Of a stretch of DNA of 64,000 nt, positions 24,896 through 34,493 are shown one piece after another. Every line of letters begins with the position of its first letter. The stretch's first letter is position 1. Source of the stretch: Artocarpus heterophyllus. Lineage: Eukaryota; Streptophyta; Magnoliopsida; Rosales; Moraceae. Location of the stretch: NCBI GenBank assembly GCA_025403435.1, contig CM046345.1, positions 1,364,001 through 1,428,000 of the forward strand, given 5' to 3'. The translations under genes were made by a program, and so were the position numbers. A model generated the notes under the pieces. That model ran no database searches, was not told the origin of the DNA, and saw only the letters and a list, made by a program, of their open reading frames with translations.

Positions 24896-26543
24896 TTTTT
24901 ACATAAATTTGCAAGTTTGTGATCATGTTATATGCATAAATTTTGTGATCTTAATCTCTCCTATGCTTGAATTGAATTTTATAGAGAGGTGGCACTCTAG
25001 GTTTCTATATAATATATATGTTGTCATGGATTATGTGGTGAATGTTTATTAATTAATTATGGTTGATTAAATTGTTGTTTAATTATTTATTAATTAATTA
25101 ATACCGGTTATGGTTCCTTAGAGGTTAGAATGTGTATCTAGGTTTTTCATATAATTAGATGGCGGACTATCATCTCCGTCTAGGAATTGTTTTTTAATTT
25201 TTAATTTGTAAGAATTTTGTAATTAAATAATTATTCGGAGAAGACGGAACGAGAAGTCGGATCTTAAAGATTGATGATGGCGCCTTCAGGTATTTCCTGA
25301 GTCTTTAATTTTATGTTTTTGAATTGTCGAAAATAAAATTGATGAATTGCATTGAAATTGTATTTTCTGGATTGAGGGTTTTCTGCTCGGTCGGCATGTC
25401 GAACCTCACAGTTCGACAGGCCGAAAGTCACAAATCGGCAGGCCGGACGTACGGTCCGGCAAGCCGACAGTGGGGCAGAAATTTTGGTGCTCTGTCGGCA
25501 GGCCGAACCTTCATGTTCGGCAGGCCGAACCACCATGATCGGCAGACCGATCACCCAGATCGGACTGCCGACCGAGAGCTGCCAGGTGTCCAGAAAAGGT
25601 GCGATTTTTCCAATGCAGTTTTAATTTTATTTTTGGGACGATTCTGAGAAACATTAAATTTGGATATGACCGGAAATATGAAGTGTTCGATTCATACGGG
25701 ATTGAGGACTTGAAGATGGATATTACATGAAGAAGGATACAGCTTGAGGATTCAAGGATGAAGAATCGATAAATGTCTCGATTATTCTCTTGTAATCTTA
25801 TTTTTCTATTCTCTAGGGTGAAACCATAATATTACGGTTATTATTATTATTATGCTTGTAGCTTTGCTTGATTGCTTTGCTTGTCTGCATTATAATATGA
25901 TTTACCATGTATATTGATAACATGTCATATAGAATAGGGAGTGCCGCTCATATTAAAATTGTTCATGCATAATTTTAAAATAAAACCTTGACTTCAAAAG
26001 ATTGAGTGGGAGAAGGTTTTTCGAAGAGAGAACCTAAGGCCTCCATCGTTGGTCCATAGGAAGAACATGGTGGTCCTGACCCCTAGGAAGGGATTTCTAT
26101 CATGTACCAGATTGGATCTCTGAAAGGATAAGGTATTTTAGTATGATTTATGGTTGCACACCCCTAGGTGGTGATTATAAATCATGGATAAAATATTAAA
26201 ACGGTGGTTATACACTCACGTTAATTTTATTATTAACCTCCCCTAGGAGCTCTGTTAATAAAATTAATGGCCAAAGAAACGATTATTAGTATATGCTGGA
26301 TCATACGGGTCCTAGATGGCATATATTAATCGGGAGGGGATCCGTGTTCCTGATTAAATTTGGCATGACTCACCTAGGAGCTTGTTGAATTATGAGTTGG
26401 GAATTATCGTTGTAAGGTTGTGATATTTTCAAGGTTTTGACACATAAACACATTTGTATGATTTTACATGATTGTGTTATCTTACTAAATTATTATATGT
26501 GTTTGCTTATGTTTGGTATATGATTCTTTATTGTAGATTGAAA
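24896..26543 (+). other. 5' leader of the copia element
   Basis: About 1.65 kb between PBS and gag. It holds the reverse-orientation GC-rich array (25389-25572). Overlapping open frames on both strands at 25264-25647 are produced by that array and are not genes. The remainder is non-coding. Confidence 0.8.
25389..25572 (+). repeat. Leader array of GGCAGGCCGAAC palindromic units
   Basis: Eight imperfect units of about 15 bp (near 25389, 25411, 25434, 25453, 25493, 25514, 25538 and 25559) with consensus GTTCGGCAGGCCGAAC, separated by short spacers. The core GGCAGGCCGAA is the exact reverse complement of the LTR unit core TTCGGCCTGCC. Several units are self-complementary over 6-7 bases each side of a 2-base centre. 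Confidence 0.85.
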
Positions 26544-29500
26544 ATGTCTAAAAACGTTTTATCATCGATACTTGACAAAAACCAATTAACCGGTGAGAAC
26601 TATAATGATTGGAAACGGAACCTGGACATCGTCCTATCCTTTGAGAAACTGAAATATGTACTGACAACTCCTTGTCCTCCCGAGCCTACGGGAGACTCAA
26701 GTAATGAGCAATTCTAAGCGTACGATCGCTGGAAAGATGCTAATGATCAGGCCCACTGCTATGTTATGGCTAGCATGAACAACGTGCTGCAGGCTCAACA
26801 TCAGGATTATGAGACTGCGAAGCAGATCTTGGATAATCTTGAGGACATGTTTGGAGGCCAGGCCATAACAAAGCGGCAAGGGGCGCTTCGGAAACTCTTA
26901 AACTGTAGACAGAGACCGGGGACATCTGTAAAGGAGCATATGATGTTGGTCATGGGTTACCTCGCTGAGGCTCAAACTAATGGAGCCAACATCGATGCTG
27001 AAACTCAGATGACTATGGTCTTTGAGACTTTGTCTAAGGAATTTATTTCATTTCGAGCTACTTTTAATTTGAGCAATAGACAGGATATGACCTTGACAGA
27101 ACTGATGAAACAGTTACAGGAGTTTGAATTGTTGATCAGGGAGTCTCCTGCTGGTGGTAAGGCCAATATGGTAGCTGCTTCTGGTTCCAATCCTAACTCT
27201 GGGAATGGAAAGAAGCAACGGGCCAAGAGTGGCAAGTCTTCTATTCCTGCTGCAACCAAGAGCAAGAAAAAGAAGAAGAAGAACCCAAAGAAGCGTAAGT
27301 GCTTCTTCTGTGGTAAGGTCGGGCATATAAAGAAGCATTCTTCTGTGGTAAGGTCGGGCATATAAAGAAGCATTGCAAGGACTTCCTTTCCAAGGGAGGT
27401 AGGTGTGATCTTCTATATTTAGAAACTTGTTTGGTTGAGGAATCCAGTGACATTTGGGTCATAGATTCCGGTGCAACTAATCATGTTTGTGTTTCTCTGC
27501 AGGGATTCAAAGAAACGAGAAGTCTACTTCGTGAAGACTTACACTTCAGATGGGCGATGGATCCTTGGTCTCAGCGGAAGCAGTGGGAGATGTCCATCTT
27601 TATTTTGATAATTATAGGAGTTTAATTTTGCGAGATTGTTTTTATGTTCCTAAATTTAAAAGGAATTTAATTTCTGTATCTTCTTTATTTAAAGACTCCT
27701 ACGTGGTATCTTTTAATAAAAAAGTGGTGATTCGTAAAAATAAATCTTTTATCTGTTCTGGATGGATGCAAAATAATCTATATTTTATCAAACCTAAGAT
27801 GGACTTATTGCTTAATGCTGAGATAAATGATAATGACTCTAAAAGACTTAAAACTTCTCACTCTAATAAGACTTATCTTTGGCATTTGCGCCTTGGCCAT
27901 ATTAACCTGAATAGGATTCAAAGGTTGGTAAGGGATGGACCTTTAAGTCACTTAAAGGCGGAATCTATACCTCAATATGAGTCTTGTTTGGAGGGTAAAA
28001 TGACCAAAAGACCATACGGGTCTAAGGGCAATAAGGCCGAAGGGGTTCTAGAACTTGTGCATAGTGATGTTTGCGGGTCGATGAACATCCGGGCATGAGG
28101 AGGGTATGAGTACTTCGTCACTTTCATTGACGATTACTCAAGATATGGGTATGTGTACCTAATGCACCACAAAAGCGAAACTTATGATAAGTTCAGTGAG
28201 TTTCGGGCTGAAGTGGAAAAGCAATTGGGTAAACCCATAAAGGCACTTCGATCGGGTCGAGGTGGGGAATACCTTTCTGAAGAGTTCTTGGGACACTTGT
28301 TAGAGAATAGGATTTTATCCTATTTGACTGCGCCAGGCACCCCGCAGCAGAATGGCGTAGCGGAGAGAAGGAATAGGACTTTGTTGGACATGATTTGGTC
28401 CATGATGAGTTATTCATCATTGCCTTTATCCTTTTGGGGATATGCACTATAAACCGCATGTTATCTTTTGAACAATGTGCCTTCAAAATCGGTCCCTAAA
28501 ACTCCTCACGAGTTGTGGACAAGACGGAAGACATCCTTAAACCATATTCGCATATGGGGATGTCCAGCTCATGTCCTGTTTAAGGATCCGAATAAGTTGG
28601 AAGCACATTTAGAAGTTTGTGTGTTTGTAGGATATCCAAAAGGGACTAAAGGGGGTTATTTTTATAACCCAAAGGAAAATAAAGTTGTGGTTTCAACTAA
28701 TGCAACTTTCCTTGAGGAGAGTTACATGAACGACTTTAAACCTCGAAGCAAAGTGGTGCTTGAGGAGTTGAGGGGTGATCTGTTTACTCCGGAGGTTCCG
28801 AATGAAACCATTCCGATCAGTGTAGAAAAACCAAACAAACCTGAACAACAACCTCAGGGGCTTCGACGTAGTGGGAGGATCGGGCGTCAACCTGAAAGGT
28901 ATATGTTCAATGGGGAGGTCTTTTTGGCTGAACCGGATGAACATGACAGGGATCCTTATACTTACACAGAAGCCATGGAGGATGTTGATTCAAGACTCTG
29001 GACAGAGGCCATGAACATAGAGATGAAGTCTATGGAGACTAATCGGGTCTGGGAGCTTGTGGATCTTCCCGAAGGGGTAAAACCCATAGGGTGTAAGTGG
29101 ATCTACAAGAGGAAAAGAGGAGTGGATGGAAAGGTCGAAACTTTTAAGGCTAGACTGGTGGCTAAGGGTTATACGCAAAAGGAAGGAATCGATTATGAGG
29201 AAACCTTTTCGCCTGTAGCCATGCTTAAGTCCATCCGGATTCTCTTGTCCATAGCTGCAGCTCTCGACTACGAGATTTGGCAGATAGATGTCAAGACGGC
29301 TTTTCTGAATGGCTATCTTGATGAGTCCATTTATATGGAACAACCAGACGGGTTCAAGGTCGCGGGTCAAGAGGGTAAAGTTTGTAAGCTGCTAAAGTCA
29401 ATTTATGGACTTAAGCAGGTATCCCGTTCTTGGAACATAAGATTTGATCAAGTGATCAAGACTTATGGGTTCTCACAAAATGTGGATGAACCATGTGTTT

Positions 29501-30531
29501 ACAAACACATAAAGGATGGGAAAGTGGTTTTTCTACTACTCTATGTAGATGACATTCTGCTAATTGGCAATGACGTTGGGTCATTGTCATCGGTCAAATT
29601 ATGGTTGACCAAGCAGTTTGATATGAAGGACTTAGGTGAGGCTAATTTTGTTCTCGGTATCCAGATCTTTCGGGATAGGAAGAACAAAATGATAGCTTTG
29701 TCACAGGCCAGCTACATAGATAAAATTCTCAGGAGGTTTGCAATGCAGGATTCCAAGAAAGGTGGGCAACCATCTAGGTCTGGAATTACTCTTTCTAAGA
29801 AAGACTCTCCAAAGTCTTATGAGGAAAGAGAATACATGAAGAAGGTGCCTTATGCTTCGGCAGTGGGTAGTCTCATGTATGTCATGCTTTGCACTTGACC
29901 AGATATTAGCTATGCGGTCGGGATTGTGAGTCGATTTCAGGCGGATCCCGGACCGAACCATTGGGTTGCGGTAAAGCATATTTTCAAGTACCTGAGAAGG
30001 ACTCGAGGGTATATGCTTGTGTATTCGGGTGAGGATTTAACTCCTCTAGGATACACTGATTCAGATTTTCAATCCTGCCTGGATTCTAGGAAATCGACTT
30101 CGGGGTTTGTGTTTACTCTATGTGGCGGTGCCATCAGTTGGAGAAGTGTGAAGCAAGATTGCACTTCGGATTCAACGATGGAGGCCGAGTATGTGGCGGC
30201 TAGTGATGCTTCGAAAGAAGCAGTGTGGCTCCGCAAGTTCCTTAGGGATCTTGAGGTAGTTCCTGGTATGGATAAGGCGGTATCACTATACTGTGATAAC
30301 AGTGCGGCGGTAGCTAATGCTAAGGAACCAAGATTTCACAAGAAGAGTAAGCATATTGATCGGAAGTATCATGTGATAAAGGACTTCGTTGAGAGCGGGC
30401 ATGTCACGGTGTGCAAGATCGCGTCAAAGGACAATTTAGTTGATCCATTTACGAAGACACTTACTGGGAGAGTCTTCGAGAGGCATGTGGAAGCTATAGG
30501 GATGCAAAATTTGCTGTATTTACTCACTTAG
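26544..30531 (+). pseudogene. copia gag-pol, disrupted
   Basis: Gag starts MSKNVLSSILDKNQLTGENY, meets a stop at 26715, and continues to a zinc knuckle (CFFCGKVGHIKKH) broken by a 35-bp tandem duplication. Protease follows in the shifted frame with WVIDSGATNH (about 27450), then another frameshift before MGDGSLVS (27550). From there one frame holds GAG-pre-integrase, integrase (stops at 28096 and 28450), RT with the YVDDILL catalytic motif (about 29540) and RNase H (TDSDFQSC, SDSTMEAEY; stop at 29896 before it), ending at 30531. In the integrase core, the usual LRSDRGGEY reads LRSGRGGEY, so the second catalytic Asp is lost. The CxxC zinc ligand also reads YESC. The stops are TAA/TGA and most fit C-to-T change. 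Non-functional. Confidence 0.93.
27303..27372 (+). repeat. 35-bp perfect tandem duplication in the gag zinc knuckle
   Basis: Two identical 35-bp copies (27303-27337 and 27338-27372) beginning TTCTTCTGTGGTAAGGTCGG. 35 is not a multiple of three, so the duplication alone shifts gag out of the protease frame and removes the last knuckle cysteine from the original reading. Confidence 0.95.
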
Positions 30532-30533
30532 TG

Positions 30534-30545
30534 CAAGTGGGAGAT
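30534..30545 (+). promoter_or_regulatory. Polypurine tract
   Basis: CAAGTGGGAGAT directly precedes the TGTTAGACAT start of the 3' LTR, the expected plus-strand priming site. Confidence 0.8.
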
Positions 30546-32603
30546 TGTTAGACATTTATGCTCTAAAGAGTAAAAATTTAATACGTTTTTGGAGACATTT
30601 TTATCAATAAAGAATTTATTCATTTATATATATACCAAATATTGTCCTCTTTACGTTCATATTTGTTGAATGTATGATAAGCAAAGAGTAGTCTGAGACT
30701 GTCAGTCTAAACCTTAAGAATTGGGCATATGATGGGATGATTATGCGAAAGACGCAATTCTTAGGGTGACGGTCTAAAACATATGATCCGCAATCGAGGG
30801 AATAAAGGGGCGCTTTATTCATGTAAAGATTGTTATGTTGTCTATATCCCTTTTGGGAGATGGTTTGTCTTGACCATCGGAGTTGGACTCCATGAATAGA
30901 AACATTGGCACGTTGTCAAAGGTGACGATGTGTTGGATCGGGACATAAAGTGGATTGATTTGGATTAATAATTCTGTCTTGACAAATCGATTCACTTTAG
31001 ACAATCATTTGTATTGTATCTTAATCCTGAGATGAATAATGGGCCCGTTGTCTCGACTTGTGTCTTTTGATGTACCAATGGGTGACTCCCACATCTCTAT
31101 AGTGGCATGCATGCCGGAACGTTGGAGGCATGACTCTTGATAGCGTAGACTTGTTATTCATAGATATGGAATACATAGCTCCTCTTTAGGAGTAATGATA
31201 TCCTCTTATATGCGTTGTCCTGTAATTGGAAAACTGAAGCGCTCAACCATTTGGATACATAGGTGTAACCGAATGGTATACTATCTTTGGATGGTAAGTT
31301 TTCTAATGGTGAGACAATGGAACGTAAGATAAAAATAATCGAGAAGGTAAGACAGAACTTGTCCTTAAGCTGATTATGGATGATCATATGGGGACGCGAT
31401 ACACTATGATATGTCATGGAGACTTAGCTACACGAGCTTCGTAATTCTATAAAGTTCGAGAGTGCAACTCCAAGCTTTTAGTGGAGTAGCGTTGGAGTTG
31501 ATAATTGTGAAATGTATATCTGGGATATTGGGTTTCATAATTATCATGAGCTTGAACTTTATAGGTCCATTTTGGTCCCCTTTGCTAGCTCACAAAATCC
31601 TGTAACGACACGGCGTGCTTTTTCAATAATTGGTGACTTATGTCGGATTTATCAGATTGGTTTAAAATTTGTAAGAATCAAATAATTCATGTCTGTTTAT
31701 TGGTTGAATTAATTTTGTAAGAAATTAGTTCAAGATAAACTTGTTGAATTATTGTGATCAGATAATTCTTGTCTGTTTATCGGTTGATTTAATTTTGGAT
31801 AAATTGGATCAAGATAAACTTGTAGAATTATTGTGAATTAATTTATTTTCTTAGAGATTATCTTGATAAAGTTTGTTTTGATCAGATATCTTTTCTATTG
31901 GGCTATTTGAATCAAAACTGAGACTTTATCCTTTAGAATCTCGGGTGGAAAATAAAAGATTCACGGAGATTTTTTCTCGGCAGTTCGGCCTGCCGGATGA
32001 CGTGTTCGGCCTGCCGAACTGGTTAGTTCGGCCTGCCGAACTGGTTAGTTCGGCCTGCCTATCAGACAGTTCGGCCTGCCTATCAGCGCACATAAGATTA
32101 CGCGTTTTTCACGCGTATCTTATCAGATATTGATCCGAACTTGATTCTGTTTTGATTTTTTTAAGACCAAATCTGATATGGACTGACCCTAGGACCAATA
32201 GCTATAAAAAGAGAGTGAGTCTAATGATTTACTTAGATCAATTTGAGAGATTAAGAGTGATACTCTTCTAGTGAGCATCTGAAAACTCCCTGAGAGCTTT
32301 TGTTCACAAATCACGAACACTAGCTTTGGGTTCTCTCTGTTGGTTGGAAGGAGAGTCACCGGTGGAAGAGCTGTACGTGTGAGCCCACACTCACTCCGGT
32401 TGTGGATAGAGAATAGCAAAGAAGACCAGTTGGTTGAGGCTCTTCTGGAACGTTACTTCTCTACACAGGTCGCGGAGGTTCTTCGGCACACTGAGGTTAG
32501 TAAGATCTGTTTAATTTATACATATAACATGTCAAACTTGTATTTTGGAAAATACTCTGATGAAAATTTTTAAAAAATTCCGTTGCGCGCTTTGTTTCCA
32601 ACA
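30546..32603 (+). repeat. 3' LTR
   Basis: 2058 bp, TG...CA. It is 20 bp longer than the 5' LTR: it has one extra 22-bp U3 unit (GAACTGGTTAGTTCGGCCTGCC would be the unit in shifted register; two tandem CCGAACTGGTTAGTTCGGCC copies near 32015-32060) and lacks two bases in the AATAAAG(TT)GGGCGC string. Its TATA box at 32203-32210 points toward the 3' half of the LOG relic. Confidence 0.95.
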
Positions 32604-32608
32604 GTGTC
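32604..32608. repeat. Right target-site duplication GTGTC
   Basis: Exact match to 22835-22839. Confidence 0.95.
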
Positions 32609-33195
32609 TTCTATAGTTTTAGTCCTAGTAAAGATAGAGTCTACTTAGAAGCTGCAAAACACTTAGGACAAGCATTAGCACTTGATTTATGAGGGAGGTC
32701 ACTTAGGGTTAATGGGAAATATAGCAACAGTAGCACATTCTAAGGGTAGCCATGTCGTAGGGATTATCCCTTGTCTCCTAGCTGAGAGGAACCTCTATGG
32801 AAAAACTATAGGTAAAAAAGAGAGTTTTGGATATCCTTAAGCGTCTTGAAATCATAATCCATAATTTTGATGCTTTTATTGCATTGTCTCGTAGTTTAGG
32901 CACCCTTAAAGAGTTATTCGTTGTTGTTAATAGAAGTCTGTTGGACATTCACTCCAAACATGTAAGTCTATTAAATGTAAATAGTCTTTATAAGGGTCTT
33001 TTAAAGTTTTTACATTACGCTATGGAACAAAACTTCATTGTAGAGTCGGAGAAACAAATCTTTGTTACTACTTTAACAGTTGAAGAGCTGCTTGACAAAA
33101 TGCAAGTCATTCATCCAGAGTCCGACAATACAACGTCCAAGCTTATTGGAAGAAAGAAAGCAGTAAGCGACCATTGGATTTGGACCTCTATCTGA

Positions 33196-34218
33196 AATCT
33201 TTTTGTTTTACCTACAATAACCGCTTTCCTCCCCATCTTGTATTTTTTTGTGACATGCTGTTGTTAAAATCTTTATATTCATAAACTCTAATATCGAGAT
33301 GACTGATGTTATGAAATAACTAGTACTCTCGAAACGCATTTAGTTTAAGGTCTGATCTTTTCTTTATCGATGTTTATGTAATCTACATGCATGCATGGTT
33401 AGGATAGCTGATTATACGGAGTTTTTTGTAGTCTCAAAACGTATCCATATCATGTCTGTAAAGTCTCTATGCATTATTTTAATGCGCATTTTTAATATAA
33501 ATACTTGTGTTGTTTATTTTGTTATATTATATAATATAACATTCTTAATCTAATTATAAACTATGGTTCAAAAACAATAAAGGACTGAAAAATGACATGA
33601 TCAATTTATACACTTCTCTTGATATATGTTAGAATAACCTTGATAAAAAAATAAAATAGGCCCCTTGACTCAAAATCCTAACCTTGTCATAGGAGAGAAT
33701 AATAACATCACATGGCCATGAATATTCCAAACACAAAGATCATAATATAAACTTAAACTGAGCCTAATTAATCTTAATCACGACGACATACGCGCTTACT
33801 TTGACTATATCATTTATTTGCTATAATCATTCAGGCTTTGCCATATGACCATTGTCAGGTTTGTTTACATTCATTCACACAATTGAAAGCAAAATTTAAG
33901 GATTTTTCTAATATTAAAGAAACCAAATAATATTGGAACAAACAAACAACCGTTTTGTGTTTTGACTATTAGTTAACATTAACAAGTTTATTAAAAAATG
34001 CCTTTTTTGGTACTGGTCGGCAAGGCCTAAGTAACCACCGTTGGAGCCTGCTTCAAGACAAAACATACCCGAAAACTGATAGATTTTAATTTATTAATTA
34101 CTCAGAAGCGAAAACCTTCTTTTTTTCCTTTTTTAATAGCGGTTTTGAAATTAGACTAACTAACTTACATATCCTATGAAAGATTTAACCAAACTTGTTA
34201 TCCTTTGGCCTTAGGTGA
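33196..34218. other. Intergenic
   Basis: Just after the LOG relic stop, a short stretch may be the old 3' UTR. No gene is visible on either strand. Confidence 0.6.
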
Positions 34219-34493
34219 GTAATATTTGTGGAGTTTGGGAACATCAGTTTTAACCAAAACTTTTAATTTCTATAGTATAAGAGCTCGTTTGGTTCGAGTA
34301 TTTGAATGAATATTTAAATTTTTGTGAGAGAAAATACTGTAGCAAAATGATTCGAACCGTGATTCGAACGCTCCCTAAAACTCTCATATGCTATAGCAAT
34401 CAGAAAAATAGCCTACAGTGTAAAGTTCTCATATACTATAGTTTTCAGTTTAAAAGTTTCAGTTCTAACCACGCTTCCCAAACACCCTTTTAT
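34219..34493. mobile_element. MITE (family B), interrupted by another MITE
   Basis: The outer ends GAGTTTGGGAACATCAG and GCTTCCCAAACACCC form imperfect inverted repeats. The inside carries the family strings CTCTCATATGCTATAG, TACAGTGTAAAG and TCTCATATACTATAG, in reverse orientation relative to 58064-58240. If 34281-34375 plus one TAA is removed, CTATAGTATAAAACTCTCATATGCTATAG-like sequence is rebuilt, matching the corresponding stretch (read in reverse) of the copy near 50050. Family identity is by eye. Confidence 0.65.
34281..34375. mobile_element. MITE (family A), nested insertion
   Basis: 95 bp flanked by TAA on both sides (34278-34280 and 34376-34378). In reverse complement it matches 49560-49679 through TTTGAATGAAxATTTAAATTT, GAGAAAATA(C/T)TGTAG(C/T)AAAATGATT and AACCGTGATTC(G/A)AA. 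The 3-bp TAA/TTA target is typical of PIF/Harbinger-derived Tourist MITEs. Confidence 0.75.

Larger units (their letters stand above)
22840..32603 (+). mobile_element. Ty1/copia LTR retrotransposon, 9.76 kb, inactive
   Basis: A structurally complete copia element: 5' LTR (22840-24877), PBS (24880-24895), long leader, gag-protease-integrase-RT-RNase H in one nominal frame (26544-30531), PPT (30534-30545), 3' LTR (30546-32603), flanked by GTGTC. The integrase-before-RT order places it in Ty1/copia; the long LTRs and tRNA-Met PBS would fit an Angela/Tork-type lineage, which I did not test. It is inactivated by four stops, a 35-bp duplication, another frameshift and a lost integrase aspartate. 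A hand count gives about 33 substitutions between the LTRs (about 1.6%) plus two indels, so the insertion is fairly recent. Confidence 0.95.
22795..33195 (+). pseudogene. LOG: LOG-type phosphoribohydrolase pseudogene split by copia
   Basis: LOG enzymes release active cytokinin from its riboside 5'-monophosphate in the cytosol. The 5' piece (22795-22839) starts MSSSYSSGKIETIRV; after the retrotransposon it continues at 32604 as FYSFSPSKDRVYLEAAKHLG. A frameshift near 32688 leads to the GG-x-LGLMG nucleotide-binding segment and HVVGIIPCLLAERNLYGKTIG. A second near 32815 leads to DAFIAL...LGTLKE and a C-terminal region matching the family (LLNVNSLYKGLLKFL, TVEELLDKMQ), ending 33195. The catalytic PGGxGTxxE signature reads SRSLGTLKE, so both glycines are gone. 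Functional plant LOG genes have several introns; none interrupts this copy, which suggests a processed retrocopy. Two frameshifts, the lost motif and the 9.76-kb insertion make it dead. Confidence 0.88.

Noticed and set aside
25264..25647. Overlapping open frames on both strands in the copia leader
   Set aside because: They arise from the GC-rich palindromic array, which lacks stop codons in several phases; no family resemblance.
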